DNA from: Paracoccus shanxieyensis
GTDB taxonomy: Bacteria > Pseudomonadota > Alphaproteobacteria > Rhodobacterales > Rhodobacteraceae
DNA length: 64,000 nt
NCBI RefSeq assembly: GCF_009711265.1
Contig: NZ_WMII01000008.1
Location: forward strand, 62,001 to 126,000
Direction of reading: 5' to 3'
The notes beneath the pieces were generated by a model, which saw nothing but the letters and a program-made list of their open reading frames with translations, was not told the origin of the DNA and did not search any database. How positions within the stretch are numbered: position 1 is the first letter of the stretch; every line of letters begins with the position of its first letter. The position numbers and the translations under genes are program-made. Shown piece by piece: positions 42,827 through 53,632 of the stretch.

Positions 42827-43756
42827 ATGAAGATGACCGATACCGTCCGCAAAATCCTTGCCAATTACGAAGGCGAGAATCCCGGCGTCAAAGCGCAACT
42901 GGCGCGTATGCTGATGACCGGCAAGCTGGCCGGCACCGGCAAGATGATCATCCTGCCCGTCGATCAGGGATTCGAGCATGGCCCTGCGCGCACCTTCGCG
43001 CCCAATCCGGCAGGCTATGACCCCCATTACCACTATCAGCTGGCGATCGATGCGGGCCTGAACGCCTATGCCGCGCCCCTGGGCATGATCGAGGCGGGTG
43101 CGGATACCTTCGCGGGCCAGATCCCGACCATCCTGAAGGTGAACAGCGCCAACAGCCTGATGTCGGACACCGCGGGCAAGAACCAGGCCATCACGGCTTC
43201 GGTCGATGACGCGCTGCGTCTGGGCTGCGCCGCCATCGGCTTTACCATCTATCCGGGTTCGGACATGGCGCTGGACATGTTCGAAGAGATCGTCGAGATG
43301 CGCCGCGAAGCCGCAGCCAAGGGCGTGGCGACCGTCGTCTGGTCCTATCCGCGCGGCGAGGCGATCACCAAGGACGGCGAGACCGCCATTGACGTGGCGG
43401 CCTATGCCGCACAGATCGCGGCGCTGATCGGCGCGCATATCATCAAGATCAAGCTGTCGACCGATCACCTGATGCTGCCCGAGGCCAAAAAGGTCTATGA
43501 GGACAAGAAGATCGACATCGCCACGCAAGCCAAGCGCGTCGAGCATTGCATGCAGTCCTCGTTCAACGGGCGCCGGATCGTGGTGTTCTCGGGCGGTGCG
43601 GCCAAGGGTTCGGATGCGGTCTTTGACGATGCGCGCGCGATCCGCGACGGTGGCGGCAACGGCTCGATCATCGGCCGCAACAGCTTCCAGCGTTCGCGCG
43701 AGGAAGCGCTGGAGATGCTGCAGAAGCTGGTCGACATCTATCTGGGCAAGGCCTGA
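42827..43756 (+). CDS. fbaB: Fructose-bisphosphate aldolase class I (FbaB/DhnA type)
   Basis: A 309-residue Schiff-base aldolase of the archaeal-type class I family. The segments MIILPVDQGFEHGPARTF near the start, VVWSYPRGEA, HIIKIKLSTDHL (with a candidate Schiff-base lysine) and VFSGGAAKGSD identify it. It splits fructose 1,6-bisphosphate. GGAG lies 6 bases before the ATG at 42827, and the open frame upstream is not coding-like. Confidence 0.94.
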   Translation: MKMTDTVRKILANYEGENPGVKAQLARMLMTGKLAGTGKMIILPVDQGFEHGPARTFAPNPAGYDPHYHYQLAIDAGLNAYAAPLGMIEAGADTFAGQIPTILKVNSANSLMSDTAGKNQAITASVDDALRLGCAAIGFTIYPGSDMALDMFEEIVEMRREAAAKGVATVVWSYPRGEAITKDGETAIDVAAYAAQIAALIGAHIIKIKLSTDHLMLPEAKKVYEDKKIDIATQAKRVEHCMQSSFNGRRIVVFSGGAAKGSDAVFDDARAIRDGGGNGSIIGRNSFQRSREEALEMLQKLVDIYLGKA

Positions 43757-43766
43757 TTGCTGGCAG

Positions 43767-43814
43767 GTGGGGGCGCTGCCCCCACACCCCCGGAGTATTT
43801 CCGGAACAAAGAAA
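43767..43814 (+). repeat. Dispersed intergenic element, copy A
   Basis: A perfect 8-bp hairpin GTGGGGGC / GCCCCCAC (43767-43785) is followed by CCCCGGAGTATTTCCGGAAC and AAAGAAA. The core GGAGTATTT...GGAACA recurs at 49040 and in a diverged form at 59206, always just after a gene or between genes. Confidence 0.75.
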
Positions 43815-43816
43815 CC

Positions 43817-43840
43817 GGGCGCCTTGCGGGGCGCCCTTTT
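43817..43840 (+). terminator. Rho-independent terminator after fbaB
   Basis: GGGCGCC / GGCGCCC with a 6-base loop is followed by TTTT. It directly follows the dispersed element. Confidence 0.85.
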
Positions 43841-43892
43841 CCTTTTTGGCCGGAAGCCCTAGGTTCTGGCGGACCAGACAAAGGATGGGTGC

Positions 43893-44981
43893 ATGTCGTT
43901 TTTCACCAAGCTGCGCGACCGGCTGACGCGGTCCTCTTCGAAGATCGGGGCGGGCTTGGATGATATCGTGGCCGAGGGTGCGGACGACGCGCCTGCGGAG
44001 CCTGCGCCGCCGGTTGCACAGCCCGCCGTGCCGGTCCCGGTGCAGCCGATGCCCGCGCCCGTTCAGCAGCCGCCTGCCCCCGCCGAAGCTGCCCCGCGTC
44101 CCGGCATGATGGGCCGGCTGTTCGGCCGTGCGGGCAGCGATGAGCCGCGCCGCGAGCTGGACGACGCCATGCTGGAAGAACTGGAGGACATGCTGGTTCA
44201 GGCCGATATGGGCGTCGAGACCGCCTTGCGCGTCACCGCCAATATCGCCGAGGGGCGGCTGGGGCGGCGGGTATCCTCGACCGAGCTGAAAGAGTTGCTG
44301 GCCGGTGAGATCGCGCGGATCATGGCGCCGGTGGCCAAGCCTTTGCCGATTTATCCCAAGCGCCCGCAGGTCGTGCTGGTGGTGGGCGTCAACGGCTCGG
44401 GCAAGACCACCACCATCGGCAAGCTGGCCAGCCAGTTCAAGGCGGCGGGCAAGAATGTCGTGGTGGCTGCGGGCGACACGTTCCGCGCCGCCGCGGTCGA
44501 GCAGTTGCAGGTCTGGGGCAAGCGCGCCGGGGTGCCGGTGATGACCGCGCCCGAAGGCTCGGATCCCGCCAGTCTGGCCTATGACGCCATGGTGCGGGCC
44601 GAGGCGGAAGGCGCGGATCTGTTGATGATCGACACCGCGGGCCGCCTGCAGAACCGTCAGGACCTGATGGAGGAACTGGCCAAGATCGTCCGGGTCATCC
44701 GCAAGAAGGATCCCTCTGCGCCGCATAACACGCTGCTGGTGCTGGATGCGACCACGGGCCAGAACGCGCTGAGCCAGGTCGAGACGTTCCAGAAGCTTGC
44801 TGATGTGTCCGGTCTGGTGATGACCAAGCTGGACGGCACGGCACGCGGCGGGGTTCTGGTGGCCTTGGCCGACCGGTTCGGCCTGCCGATCCATGCCATC
44901 GGCGTGGGCGAGCAGATCGACGATCTGGATGCGTTCGACGCGCGGGAGTTTGCCCGCGCGCTGGTCGGTCTGGCCGACTGA
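43893..44981 (+). CDS. ftsY: Signal recognition particle receptor FtsY
   Basis: A 362-residue SRP-type GTPase that brings ribosome-nascent chain complexes to the membrane. A Pro/Ala-rich N-terminal region (about 25-70) precedes the NG domain. The P-loop is [10 protein letters not shown] from residue 165. Further motifs are [11 protein letters not shown], the DTAGR switch ([11 protein letters not shown]) and [10 protein letters not shown]. The short acidic A domain is much smaller than in enterobacteria, as is usual in alphaproteobacteria. Confidence 0.96.
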   Translation: MSFFTKLRDRLTRSSSKIGAGLDDIVAEGADDAPAEPAPPVAQPAVPVPVQPMPAPVQQPPAPAEAAPRPGMMGRLFGRAGSDEPRRELDDAMLEELEDMLVQADMGVETALRVTANIAEGRLGRRVSSTELKELLAGEIARIMAPVAKPLPIYPKRPQVVLVVGVNGSGKTTTIGKLASQFKAAGKNVVVAAGDTFRAAAVEQLQVWGKRAGVPVMTAPEGSDPASLAYDAMVRAEAEGADLLMIDTAGRLQNRQDLMEELAKIVRVIRKKDPSAPHNTLLVLDATTGQNALSQVETFQKLADVSGLVMTKLDGTARGGVLVALADRFGLPIHAIGVGEQIDDLDAFDAREFARALVGLAD

Positions 44982-44990
44982 CCCCCTGGA

Positions 44991-45404
44991 TCAGGGCTTC
45001 GGCTCGGGGGCCTCGCTAGTGGTGGGGGCCGCGCTTTGGTCGGGCTTTGCCGGCGGCAGGCTGGCATCGGTGCTGGAAACCGGGCGATTGGCGGGCGCGT
45101 TGCCGCCCATGCTCACCTGATCTTCGGGGTCGATGAAGGCACCGCTGATTTCGGCCTTTTTGGTCTGTTTGTCATAGATGCAGACATAGCGATCCGCGCC
45201 GCCATCGGGCAGCGTGGTGATCAGCAGCGCCGCGCCATAGCTTTCCGAGCCGAAGGGGTTCACCTCGATCGCGGTTTCGCCTTCGGCGGGGGCAAGCGCG
45301 GTGCAGGCGGTCTGCACATCGGCGCGGAACTGGTCCCATGCCTCGTCCGAGGAGGCGAGGACGGGGCTGGCCGACAGAAGCAGCATCAGGATGGGCAGGC
45401 GCAT
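44991..45404 (-). CDS. Small exported protein of unknown function
   Basis: A 137-residue protein with a Sec signal peptide (cleaved after VLA, about residue 17). It has a compact part with two cysteines (TACTAL and RYVCIYD) at about 20-90, possibly a disulfide, and a Pro/Ser/Ala-rich tail. No family is recognised. It converges with ftsY, 9 bp apart, and lies 53 bp after the hisG start-proximal operon region on the other side. Confidence 0.68.
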   Translation of the reverse strand: MRLPILMLLLSASPVLASSDEAWDQFRADVQTACTALAPAEGETAIEVNPFGSESYGAALLITTLPDGGADRYVCIYDKQTKKAEISGAFIDPEDQVSMGGNAPANRPVSSTDASLPPAKPDQSAAPTTSEAPEPKP

Positions 45405-45457
45405 GAAACTCTCCTTGCAATGTCATGGGGAACGCGCGGCGGCGGGCCGCGGATCCG

Positions 45458-46144
45458 TCACGACATCGCAAGGCCAAGCTGACCGGCGAAGGCCGCGACC
45501 TGATCCGTGTCGCCCGCCGCGACCGAGCGCAGCAGCGTCGCCTGACTGCGCATGATCGGCGCGTCGCCGATGATTTTCAGGTGGTTCGCCCTGAGCGTTT
45601 CCCCCGAGGAGGTGATATCGGCAATCGCCTCGGCGGTCAGGTTGGCCACCGTGCCTTCGGTCGCGCCCTGACTGTCGACAAGCTGGTAATCGGCCACCTC
45701 TTGCGCGGAGAGGTAGGCCCGGACCAGCCGGTGGTATTTCGTGGCGATGCGCAGGCGAAAGCCGTGTTCGGCGCGGAAATCGCGGGCGATACTGGCGAAA
45801 TCGTCAAGGCTGTCGCAATCGGCCCAGCAGGTCGGCACGGCAAGGATCAGATCGGCATGGCCAAATCCCATCGGGGCCAGTTCCTGCACATGGCTGCGCC
45901 AGCCCGCCAGCTTTTCGCGGATCAGGTCGGTGCCCGTCACGCCCAGATGGATGCGGCCGGCCCTTAGTTCGCGCGGAATTTCCCCCGCCGACAGCAGCAC
46001 CAGCGCGACGTTTTCCGCACCATCCACCCGGCCGGCATATTCGCGTTCGCTGCCCGATCGCGACAGGCGCACGCCGCGCGCGGCGAACCAGTCGAAGGTC
46101 TGTTCCATCAGCCGCCCCTTGGACGGCACGCCAAGGCGGATCAT
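45458..46144 (-). CDS. hisG: ATP phosphoribosyltransferase, short form
   Basis: A 228-residue HisG of the short type that requires HisZ as regulatory partner. It has [14 protein letters not shown] at the start, the LGVTGTDLIRE segment and the PRPP loop near QGATEGTVANLTAEAIADI. It catalyses the first step of histidine synthesis. It overlaps hisZ by ATGA and has no regulatory C-terminal domain, as expected. Confidence 0.95.
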   Translation of the reverse strand: MIRLGVPSKGRLMEQTFDWFAARGVRLSRSGSEREYAGRVDGAENVALVLLSAGEIPRELRAGRIHLGVTGTDLIREKLAGWRSHVQELAPMGFGHADLILAVPTCWADCDSLDDFASIARDFRAEHGFRLRIATKYHRLVRAYLSAQEVADYQLVDSQGATEGTVANLTAEAIADITSSGETLRANHLKIIGDAPIMRSQATLLRSVAAGDTDQVAAFAGQLGLAMS

Positions 46145-47223
46145 GCGCGGTTTTCCAGAATCTGGCCCCCCAGTTCATAGACAAGGCCGGGCCGGATGAT
46201 GCCCCCCACCGCCGGGATCGAGCGCCCTTGCCCCTGCCCCAGCACCGCCGCCAGCGCGTCATAGCGCCCGCCGCTGGCCACGGGGGGCCAGTCGGGCCGG
46301 TCGGCGGCGGCAAAGCTGAAGGTCATGCCGTCGTAATATTCCATCGTGTGCCGCCCATGGCTGGCGTCGAAATGGATCGCCGCCGTGTCGATCCCGCGCG
46401 CGGCCAAGGCGGTCAAATTGCGGTCCAGCCGGTCGACCGCTTCGGTGATGTCGGGAATTTCGGCAGCCAGCGCGCGCAGGGTCTGCAGCGCCTGAGGCGC
46501 AGGCGCGCTGACCGCGAACAGACGTTCGAGCCGCGCCACCCAGACCGGCGCCAAGGGCAGTTCCGCCGCATCGGCCTGAAGGCGGTCGATGCGGGTCTGC
46601 ATCTCGGCCTGCGACCGCAACCCCGTCCAGAGCGCCGGGGGATTGCTGAAATTGCGCGGCGCGGGGCTGGCCGCAAAGCGCGCCAGCGCCTTGGCAAAGC
46701 GCTGGGGCCGCCAGATATGGTGCAACAGCGCCGCGCGGCGCGCATCCGACAGCGGCAGCGCGCGGACGGCATCCATCAGCAGGTCCATATCGCCCATCGT
46801 CGCCCGCAGATTCAGCGGCGCAAGGATCTGGTGAAACAGCGCAAAGACCGTTGCATCGGCATCGGGGTCGCGGGCGAAAAGCTCGAACCCGGCCTGCAGA
46901 TATTCGTTGTCGCGCAGATGTTCGGACTGGGTTTCGCCATGGTCCTGCTTGCGGAACACCTCGCCCAGATAGCAGTAGCGGGCGGGCTCGGCGCCGTTTT
47001 CCATATGCATCTGCACGACCGGCACGGTGAAATCGGGCCGCAGCATCACCTCGCCCCGGATGGGGTCTTGCGTGACATAGGCGCGGGCGCGGATGTCTTC
47101 GCCGTAAAGGTCCAGCAGGGTTTCGGCGGGCAGCAGCAGATCGGGCGCCACCTCGGCCGCGCCAGCGGCGCGGAAGGCGGTCAGGATCTGCTGGCCGATG
47201 GCCTGTTTCTGGCGCTTGCTCAT
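46141..47223 (-). CDS. hisZ: ATP phosphoribosyltransferase regulatory subunit HisZ
   Basis: A 360-residue paralogue of histidyl-tRNA synthetase without anticodon-binding domain. It keeps the class II core ([38 protein letters not shown]) but cannot charge tRNA. It binds HisG to make the active, histidine-inhibited complex. The ATG at 47223 overlaps the hisS stop, and the stop overlaps the hisG start, so all three are translationally coupled. Confidence 0.94.
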   Translation of the reverse strand: MSKRQKQAIGQQILTAFRAAGAAEVAPDLLLPAETLLDLYGEDIRARAYVTQDPIRGEVMLRPDFTVPVVQMHMENGAEPARYCYLGEVFRKQDHGETQSEHLRDNEYLQAGFELFARDPDADATVFALFHQILAPLNLRATMGDMDLLMDAVRALPLSDARRAALLHHIWRPQRFAKALARFAASPAPRNFSNPPALWTGLRSQAEMQTRIDRLQADAAELPLAPVWVARLERLFAVSAPAPQALQTLRALAAEIPDITEAVDRLDRNLTALAARGIDTAAIHFDASHGRHTMEYYDGMTFSFAAADRPDWPPVASGGRYDALAAVLGQGQGRSIPAVGGIIRPGLVYELGGQILENRA

Positions 47224-48701
47224 CCGAGGATACGCCGGACTTCGGCAACCAGATCGCCACGCGGCACCTCGGTTTGGGCGGGCTGGGCCTTCCATTCCTC
47301 ATGGCTGGCTTGGGCGGCGATTTTCGCGCCCAGAATCAGATCCTTGACCTGAACGACGCCGCGATCCGCCTCATCGCCGCCCTGGATGATGGCAACGGGG
47401 GAGCCACGTTTATCGGCGTATTTCAACTGGTTGCCGAAATTCTTGGGGTTACCCAGATAGACCTCGGCGCGGATGCCTGCGGCGCGCAACTCGGCGGCCA
47501 TGGCCTGATATTCGCCCATGCGGTCGCGGTCCATGACGGTCACCACGACCGGACCCTGCGCCTCGCCGCCCATCAAACCCTTGGCGCGCAGCGCGGCCAG
47601 CAGGCGGTCCACGCCGATCGAGATGCCGGTGGCGGGCACTTTCTGGCCGGTGAAGCGTTCGACCAGACCGTCATAGCGACCGCCGCCCGCCACGCTGCCG
47701 AACTGGCGTTTGCGGCCTTTTTCGTCAAGGATTTCAAAGGTCAGCTCGGCCTCGAAGACCGGGCCGGTGTAATAGCCAAGGCCGCGCACGATCGAGGGGT
47801 CGATGATTGCCTGATCGGGTCCGACGCCCATCGCCTGCAGCATGTCCGCGATCTGGGCCAGTTCGTCCACGCCCTCGGCCCCGGTTGCCGAGGCGCCGAT
47901 GGCGGCGCGCAGATTGGCCAGCGTTTCCGCGTTATCCGCACCTTTCGAGGTCAGGAAGGCAATCACCGGCTCGGCCTGATCGGGGGCAAGGCCGACGCCC
48001 GCGATCTCGGCGCCGCTGTCATCCTTGCGGCCCGTGGTCAGAAGCTGGCGCACGCCGTCGCGACCGACCTTGTCGAACTTGTCGATGGTGCGCAGCACGT
48101 CGTCCGAGACCGGGCCTTCGGGCACGCCCATCGCTTCAAGAATGCCGTTCAGCACCTTGCGATTGTTGATACGGATCAGATAATCGCCGCGCTGGATGCC
48201 CGCATGTTCAAGGGCTGCCGACAGCATGGCGCAGATTTCCGCATCCGCCGCCACCGAGGCACTGCCGACCGTGTCGGCATCGCATTGATAGAACTGGCGG
48301 AACCGGCCCGGACCGGGCTTTTCATTGCGCCAGACCGGACCCATCGCATAGCGGCGATAGGGGCTGGGCAGATCGTTGCGGAACTGCGCCGCCACCCGCG
48401 CCAGGGGTGCGGTCAGATCATAGCGCAAAGCCAGCCAGTCGCCCGCGCCGCCACCCGGAACCTCGGCCTCCTGCCATGCGAAGACACCGGCATTGGGGCG
48501 GTCCACGTCGGGCAGGAACTTGCCAAGCGCCTCGACCGTTTCGACGGCGCTGGTTTCAAGCGGATCGAAGCCGTGGCGATGATAGATTTCGGCGATGCGG
48601 TCCAGCATCTGCTTGCGCTCGGTCACGTCCGCGCCGAAATAGTCGCGGAACCCCTTGGGCGTTTCTGCCTTGGGTCGGGGCTGTTTCTTTTCTTTCGCCA
48701 T
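47220..48701 (-). CDS. hisS: Histidyl-tRNA synthetase
   Basis: A 493-residue class II synthetase. Motif 1 is near PKGFRDYFG. Motif 2 is [21 protein letters not shown]. The histidine-specific loop is [15 protein letters not shown]. Motif 3 is in the [13 protein letters not shown] segment. A C-terminal anticodon-binding domain of about 100 residues follows. It is the first gene of the hisS-hisZ-hisG operon. Confidence 0.96.
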   Translation of the reverse strand: MAKEKKQPRPKAETPKGFRDYFGADVTERKQMLDRIAEIYHRHGFDPLETSAVETVEALGKFLPDVDRPNAGVFAWQEAEVPGGGAGDWLALRYDLTAPLARVAAQFRNDLPSPYRRYAMGPVWRNEKPGPGRFRQFYQCDADTVGSASVAADAEICAMLSAALEHAGIQRGDYLIRINNRKVLNGILEAMGVPEGPVSDDVLRTIDKFDKVGRDGVRQLLTTGRKDDSGAEIAGVGLAPDQAEPVIAFLTSKGADNAETLANLRAAIGASATGAEGVDELAQIADMLQAMGVGPDQAIIDPSIVRGLGYYTGPVFEAELTFEILDEKGRKRQFGSVAGGGRYDGLVERFTGQKVPATGISIGVDRLLAALRAKGLMGGEAQGPVVVTVMDRDRMGEYQAMAAELRAAGIRAEVYLGNPKNFGNQLKYADKRGSPVAIIQGGDEADRGVVQVKDLILGAKIAAQASHEEWKAQPAQTEVPRGDLVAEVRRILG

Positions 48702-48748
48702 GGTTTGCCTCGGGCTTTTCCATGCGCGGTCTAACGGATGGAGGGTTG

Positions 48749-48958
48749 ATGGACAAGCACGAGCAAGCCTTGCGGCTGGAGGAAGCCGTGGCGCATCTGA
48801 CCCGCGTGGTCGATGATCTGTCGGCGATCATCGCCCGGCAGGAAACCGAGATCGCGCGCCTGTCGCGCCGGGTCGGGCTGCTGATGGAACGCGAGGCCGA
48901 GCGCGAGGCCGAGGGAAGCACGATCCCCTTGGCCGATCAGCGTCCGCCGCATTGGTAG
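48749..48958 (+). CDS. slyX: SlyX family protein
   Basis: A 69-residue coiled-coil protein of the SlyX family. Heptad-like helices span most of the length ([20 protein letters not shown]), and the typical end is [10 protein letters not shown]. The function is unknown. GGAGGG lies 5 to 9 bases before the ATG at 48749. It is divergent from hisS across 47 bp. Confidence 0.88.
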   Translation: MDKHEQALRLEEAVAHLTRVVDDLSAIIARQETEIARLSRRVGLLMEREAEREAEGSTIPLADQRPPHW

Positions 48959-48998
48959 GGTTGGGGTGACATAGCGGTGGCTTTGCCGTGTGAAGATC

Positions 48999-49060
48999 AG
49001 GGGCGCTGCCCCTCGCCGCCCTGAAGGGCGGCTCACCCCGGAGTATTTCGGGAACAGAGA
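48999..49060 (+). repeat. Dispersed intergenic element, copy B
   Basis: The hairpin AGGGGC / GCCCCT (48999-49013) is followed by a second perfect stem GCCGCCCT / AGGGCGGC (49015-49032) and the core CCCCGGAGTATTTCGGGAAC at 49036-49055. It is related to copy A at 43767 and lies between slyX and the convergent DUF4177 gene. Confidence 0.72.
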
Positions 49061-49066
49061 CGCGGA

Positions 49067-49618
49067 TCAGCGATTGGCCGGGCCGAGGCGCGGGCCTGTG
49101 GGCTGGGGGGCCTGCGGCGCGGTCAGGGGTGGTTCGCCGACGCGGGCCTGCGGCTGCTGTTTGGGCATGGCACGCATCGGCTGGCTGAAGGGGGCACGCA
49201 CCGGCTCGGCCGGATCGGTCAGGGCGTCGGACGCGGGTTCGGTCCTGGGATCCGCCCGGAGGTCGGGCGACCGGGCCGGCGGCTCGGCAGCAGGTGCGGG
49301 GGCCAGAACGGGCGTGGGCGTCGGTGCGGGTGCGGGCTTCGGTTCATCGGCGGGCTGCGGCGTGTCGCGGAAGGTCTGATGCGATTGCAGCGCGCGGCGG
49401 AAGACCAGCAGGTTGTGATAGACCGTGCTGCGGCTGGTCAGGCCCGAGCGTTCTTCCGAGGGCAGCACCTCGGCGCGGACATATTCCCAGCCCTGCTGCG
49501 CCATGCCGTTCAGCGCGTCGGTCAGGGTGGCGGCAAAGCGCTCGGCCCCGGATTTGGCACCGCGGGTTTTTTCGGCCCGGCTGGGAGCGGGGATGACGGT
49601 ATATTCGTAATCAGGCAT
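49067..49618 (-). CDS. DUF4177-family protein with Pro-rich tail
   Basis: A 183-residue protein. Residues 1-75 form a DUF4177-type domain: MPDYEYTVIPAP at the start, the helix FAATLTDALNGMAQQGWEYV, then RSTVYHNLLVFRR. The remaining 105 residues or so are Pro/Ala-rich and disordered. DUF4177 is a small domain of unknown function. AGGAG lies about 6 bases before the ATG at 49618. Confidence 0.78.
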   Translation of the reverse strand: MPDYEYTVIPAPSRAEKTRGAKSGAERFAATLTDALNGMAQQGWEYVRAEVLPSEERSGLTSRSTVYHNLLVFRRALQSHQTFRDTPQPADEPKPAPAPTPTPVLAPAPAAEPPARSPDLRADPRTEPASDALTDPAEPVRAPFSQPMRAMPKQQPQARVGEPPLTAPQAPQPTGPRLGPANR

Positions 49619-49702
49619 GGCGTCGCTCCTGTTGGTGCGCATTCCGGGATAGGGCGCAAATCGGGTCATGACCAGAGCAAAGCCGGTCAAGTTCGCGCGT
49701 GT

Positions 49703-50143
49703 TCAGGCGGATTGCCCCGAGAGCGCGATCTTGCCGCCCAGCCACAACCCGGCAAGGTTCAGCGCAAACAGCAGCACGCCCGGCACCAACCCCCGCCAGA
49801 TGAAGGCATTGCCCGGAAAACCGAAGACCGTCAGCCCCGGATTGCCCAGCGAGGCCGCGACCCATGTCAGCGCCGCCCCGACCAGCAACAGGATGACGCT
49901 GAGACGGATCGCCAGATGCAGGCGCGGGCGCGGCGCAAGGGCCGCATCGCCCACGCCGACGAAGGCCACGCCTGCCATGCCCGCGGCGACGGCGGGCAGC
50001 ACCCACAGGATCAGCGCGATGGGCAGCCCGCCCATCAGCATATTGGCCGTCCCGAAGACGCCCAGAAAGAACATGAACGCCGCCAGATACAGCGCCGTCA
50101 GCCCCCAGCCGCCCCGCAGGATGCCGATGGATTGCGCCATCAC
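49703..50143 (-). CDS. Small integral membrane protein, co-transcribed with gatB
   Basis: A 146-residue protein with four predicted membrane helices (about 15-35, 38-60, 77-98 and 115-137). No family is recognised. Its start overlaps the gatB stop (ATGA), so it is translationally coupled, although a link to tRNA amidation is not evident. Confidence 0.75.
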   Translation of the reverse strand: MMAQSIGILRGGWGLTALYLAAFMFFLGVFGTANMLMGGLPIALILWVLPAVAAGMAGVAFVGVGDAALAPRPRLHLAIRLSVILLLVGAALTWVAASLGNPGLTVFGFPGNAFIWRGLVPGVLLFALNLAGLWLGGKIALSGQSA

Positions 50144-51654
50144 TGGCCCAGCTTCCTTGCGACCAGATCCTGAACCGCCGCCGGGTTGGCCTTGCCGCCG
50201 GTGGCTTTCAGCACCTGCCCGACGAACCAGCCCGCCAGCTTGGGATTGGCCTTGGCCTTTTCGACCTGCGCCGGGTTGGCGGCGATGATCTCATCGACCG
50301 CGGCCTCGATGGCACCAAGGTCGGTGACCTGTTTCATGCCGCGTTCCTCGACGATCTGCGCCGGGTCGCCGCCTTCGGTCCAGACGATCTCGAACAGGTC
50401 CTTGGCGATCTTGCCCGAAATCGCGCCCGAACCGATCAGGTCGATCACCCCGCCCAGTTGCGCGGCGCTGACGGGCGAGGTTTCGACCGTCAGACCTTCC
50501 TTGTTCAGCCGGCCGAACAGCTCGTTGATGACCCAGTTCGCGGCCATCTTTCCGTCGCGGCCACTTGCGACGGCCTCGAAGTAATCGGCATTCTCGACCT
50601 CGGCGGTCAGCACGCCCGCGTCATATTCCGACAGGCCCAAATCCTTGACAAAACGCGCCTTCTTTTCGTCGGGCAGTTCCGGCATGGCGCCCGCGATCTG
50701 ATCGACCCAGGCCTGCTCGATTTCCAGGGGCAGCAGGTCGGGATCGGGGAAATAGCGATAATCGTGGGCTTCTTCCTTCGAGCGCATCGAGCGGGTTTCG
50801 CCCTTGTCGGGATCGTAAAGCCGGGTTTCCTGCACCACCTTGCCGCCATCTTCGATGATGGCGATCTGGCGGCGGGCCTCGACCTCGATCGCGGCTTGAA
50901 TGAAGCGCAGCGAGTTCATGTTCTTGATCTCGCAGCGCGTGCCCAGATGGCTGAAATCCTGCGTTTCCTGATAACGCTCATAGGCGCCGGGCGGGCAGAC
51001 CGAGACGTTCACATCGGCGCGCAGATTGCCGTTCTGCATATTGCCGTCGCAGGTGCCCAGATAGCGCATGATCTGGCGCAGCTTGGCGACATAGGCGGCG
51101 GCCTCTTCGGGGCCACGGATGTCGGGGCGGCTGACGATTTCCATCAGCGCGACGCCGGTGCGGTTCAGATCGACAAAGGACATGTTGGGGTCCATGTCGT
51201 GGATCGACTTGCCCGCGTCCTGTTCCAGATGGATGCGTTCAATGCGCACGCGGCGGGCGACGCCGGGGGCCATGTCCACGATCACCTCGCCCTCGCCGAC
51301 GATGGGGTGGTAAAGCTGGCTGATCTGATAGCCCTGCGGCAGGTCGGGATAGAAATAGTTCTTGCGGTCAAAGGCCGAGCGCAGGTTGATCGCGGCCTTG
51401 ATGCCCAGCCCGGTGCGCACGGCCTGCGCCACGCAGAATTCGTTGATGACGGGCAGCATCCCGGGCATCGCCGCATCCACGAAGGCCACATGGCTGTTCG
51501 GTTCCGCCCCGAACCCGGTCGAGGCGCCGGAAAACAGCTTGGCGTTCGAGGCGACCTGCGCGTGAACCTCAAGCCCGATGACCAGTTCCCAATCCTGTTT
51601 CGCACCCTGAATGATCTTGGGTTCGGGGGCGGTATAGGTCAGATGGTCAAGCAT
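50140..51654 (-). CDS. gatB: Asp-tRNA(Asn)/Glu-tRNA(Gln) amidotransferase subunit B
   Basis: A 504-residue GatB subunit that converts misacylated Glu-tRNA(Gln) or Asp-tRNA(Asn). The GatB signature lies at [22 protein letters not shown] and [18 protein letters not shown]. The C-terminal tail domain ([21 protein letters not shown]) is complete. GatA and GatC are not adjacent. Confidence 0.96.
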   Translation of the reverse strand: MLDHLTYTAPEPKIIQGAKQDWELVIGLEVHAQVASNAKLFSGASTGFGAEPNSHVAFVDAAMPGMLPVINEFCVAQAVRTGLGIKAAINLRSAFDRKNYFYPDLPQGYQISQLYHPIVGEGEVIVDMAPGVARRVRIERIHLEQDAGKSIHDMDPNMSFVDLNRTGVALMEIVSRPDIRGPEEAAAYVAKLRQIMRYLGTCDGNMQNGNLRADVNVSVCPPGAYERYQETQDFSHLGTRCEIKNMNSLRFIQAAIEVEARRQIAIIEDGGKVVQETRLYDPDKGETRSMRSKEEAHDYRYFPDPDLLPLEIEQAWVDQIAGAMPELPDEKKARFVKDLGLSEYDAGVLTAEVENADYFEAVASGRDGKMAANWVINELFGRLNKEGLTVETSPVSAAQLGGVIDLIGSGAISGKIAKDLFEIVWTEGGDPAQIVEERGMKQVTDLGAIEAAVDEIIAANPAQVEKAKANPKLAGWFVGQVLKATGGKANPAAVQDLVARKLGQ

Positions 51655-51718
51655 GGCATTTCCCTTGGACGGTCGAGGGGACTTCTAGGCGCTTGGGCCG
51701 CGCCTCGCAAGCCTGCGT

Positions 51719-53632
51719 TCAGCGGCCTCCGGGGCGGCCCTGCCGGACCAGACCGTGTTCCGGGGCCTCATCCTCGGCCTCGCCGGTGATCGGCGCGGCG
51801 CTGGGGCCATGCGCGAAGCGTTCGCTCAGCGCAGTTTCAAGCTGGCTGTTCAGTTCCCGCGCGCGGGCGATATATTCGGCGTTTTCCTCCAGCGGGATGT
51901 CGGGTTTCCAGACCTCGGCCAATTGGCGCAGGCTGGCGCGGTCCATGCGATAGAACACGGTTTCAAGCTCGGAGGCCTCGTATTCCGACATGCCCAGATG
52001 TTCCAGCACATAGCGCCCGGCGCGCAGCGAGCTGTCAAAGCTTTCGCGCACGATATGGTCGGCCTTGGCGGCATACAGGCGATAGACATCCACCCGGTCG
52101 CGGGCGCGGGCGATGATGACCAGATCGGGGCGCTTTTCGCGGGCATAGTGGATCAGCCGCAGGTTCGCATCCGGATCGTCCAGCGCGGCGACCAGCACGC
52201 GGGCCTTGTCCAGACCGGCGGCGGTCAGGATCTCGGGGCGGGTCGGATCGCCGAAATAGCCCTTGAAGCCGAAGCGGCGCATCAGCTGGATGGTCTTCAG
52301 GTCATGGTCGATCACCGTGGTTTCAAAACCCGACATAGTGACCAGCCGGTTCACCACCTGACCGAAGCGCCCGATCCCCGCCACGATGATCGGCTGGCGG
52401 TCCGGGATCTCATCTGGGGGCAGGCTGGCGCGTTCCTCGGCGATGCGGCGGCTGATGAAATCGGACAGGATGAACAGCAGGGGCGTGGCCAGCATCGACA
52501 GCGCGATGACCAGCAGGAACCCCTGCGCCAGCGGACGCGGCAGGATGGCCAGCGACACGGCATAGGAAATCAGCACGAAGCCGAACTCGCCCGCCTGCGC
52601 CAAGGACAGGGTGAACAGCGTCCGGTCCCTGCCCCGCAGCCCGGTCGTGCGCGCGATCAGATACAGCACAAAGGCCTTGATGGCGATGACGACGACCGTC
52701 ACGCCCAGCACCGTGACGGGATGCTGGGCCAGAATGCCGAAATCCATCCCCGCGCCCACGGTGATGAAGAAGACCCCCAGCAGCAGCCCCTTGAAGGGGG
52801 CGATCTGGCCCTCAAGCTCATGCCGGAATTCCGAGCCCGCCAGCATCACGCCGGCAAGGAACGTGCCAAGCGCCGGCGAAAGGCCCACCACCTCCATCAG
52901 CGAGGCGATGCCGACCACGATCAGCAGCGCCAGGGCGGTGTCCAGCTCGTTCAGCTTGGCCGAGTAGACATAGCGGAAGGCGGGGCGGATCAGGAACTGC
53001 CCGATCAGCACGACGGCGGCAACCGCGGCCAGCGTCACCAGCGCCGCCGCCCAGCCGGGCAGCATATGCATGAAGGCCGCGCCGCCGTGGTCGTCGGCCG
53101 CCCCCATCGGCACGCTGGTCGCCAGCAAAGGCATCAGCGCGATGATCGGGATCACGGCGATGTCCTGCGTCAGCAGCACCGCGAATGCGTTGCGCCCGCC
53201 CGCCGTCTGCATCAGCGACTTTTCCGACAGCGTCTGCAACACGATCGCGGTCGAGGACATCGACAGGATCATCCCCAGCGTCAGCGCCACCTGCCATGTC
53301 TGGTTCAGCGCCATGGCCACCAGCGCCAGCAGCGCCACCGTGCCAAGGATCTGCATCCCGGCCAGCCCGACCAGCTTCTTGCGCATGGCCCACAGCGCGC
53401 GCGGCTCAAGCTCCAGCCCGATCAGGAACAGCATCATCACGACGCCGAATTCGGCGAAATGCTGCAGATCGGCCATCTCGCCTTCGCTGCCCGCCAGTCC
53501 CAGCACCGGCCCGATCAGGATGCCCGAGATCAGATAGCCAAGGACCGACCCCAGCCCCAGCCGCGCCGACAGCGGCACGGCGACAACCATGGTCATCAGA
53601 TAGACCGTGGCGATCAGCAGGAAGGATTCCAT
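51719..53632 (-). CDS. KefB/YbaL-type potassium/proton antiporter with TrkA-N domain
   Basis: A 637-residue CPA2-family cation:proton antiporter. About twelve membrane helices fill residues 1-385, including SARLGLGSVLGYLISGILIGP and LLTQDIAVIPIIALMPLL. A cytoplasmic TrkA-N nucleotide-binding domain at about 405-520 has IIVAGIGRFGQVVNRLV. The domain order fits KefB/KefC/YbaL, which export K+ in response to electrophiles or changed redox state. The precise member cannot be fixed. It starts right after the 1051-residue protein gene, with no gap. Confidence 0.9.
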   Translation of the reverse strand: MESFLLIATVYLMTMVVAVPLSARLGLGSVLGYLISGILIGPVLGLAGSEGEMADLQHFAEFGVVMMLFLIGLELEPRALWAMRKKLVGLAGMQILGTVALLALVAMALNQTWQVALTLGMILSMSSTAIVLQTLSEKSLMQTAGGRNAFAVLLTQDIAVIPIIALMPLLATSVPMGAADDHGGAAFMHMLPGWAAALVTLAAVAAVVLIGQFLIRPAFRYVYSAKLNELDTALALLIVVGIASLMEVVGLSPALGTFLAGVMLAGSEFRHELEGQIAPFKGLLLGVFFITVGAGMDFGILAQHPVTVLGVTVVVIAIKAFVLYLIARTTGLRGRDRTLFTLSLAQAGEFGFVLISYAVSLAILPRPLAQGFLLVIALSMLATPLLFILSDFISRRIAEERASLPPDEIPDRQPIIVAGIGRFGQVVNRLVTMSGFETTVIDHDLKTIQLMRRFGFKGYFGDPTRPEILTAAGLDKARVLVAALDDPDANLRLIHYAREKRPDLVIIARARDRVDVYRLYAAKADHIVRESFDSSLRAGRYVLEHLGMSEYEASELETVFYRMDRASLRQLAEVWKPDIPLEENAEYIARARELNSQLETALSERFAHGPSAAPITGEAEDEAPEHGLVRQGRPGGR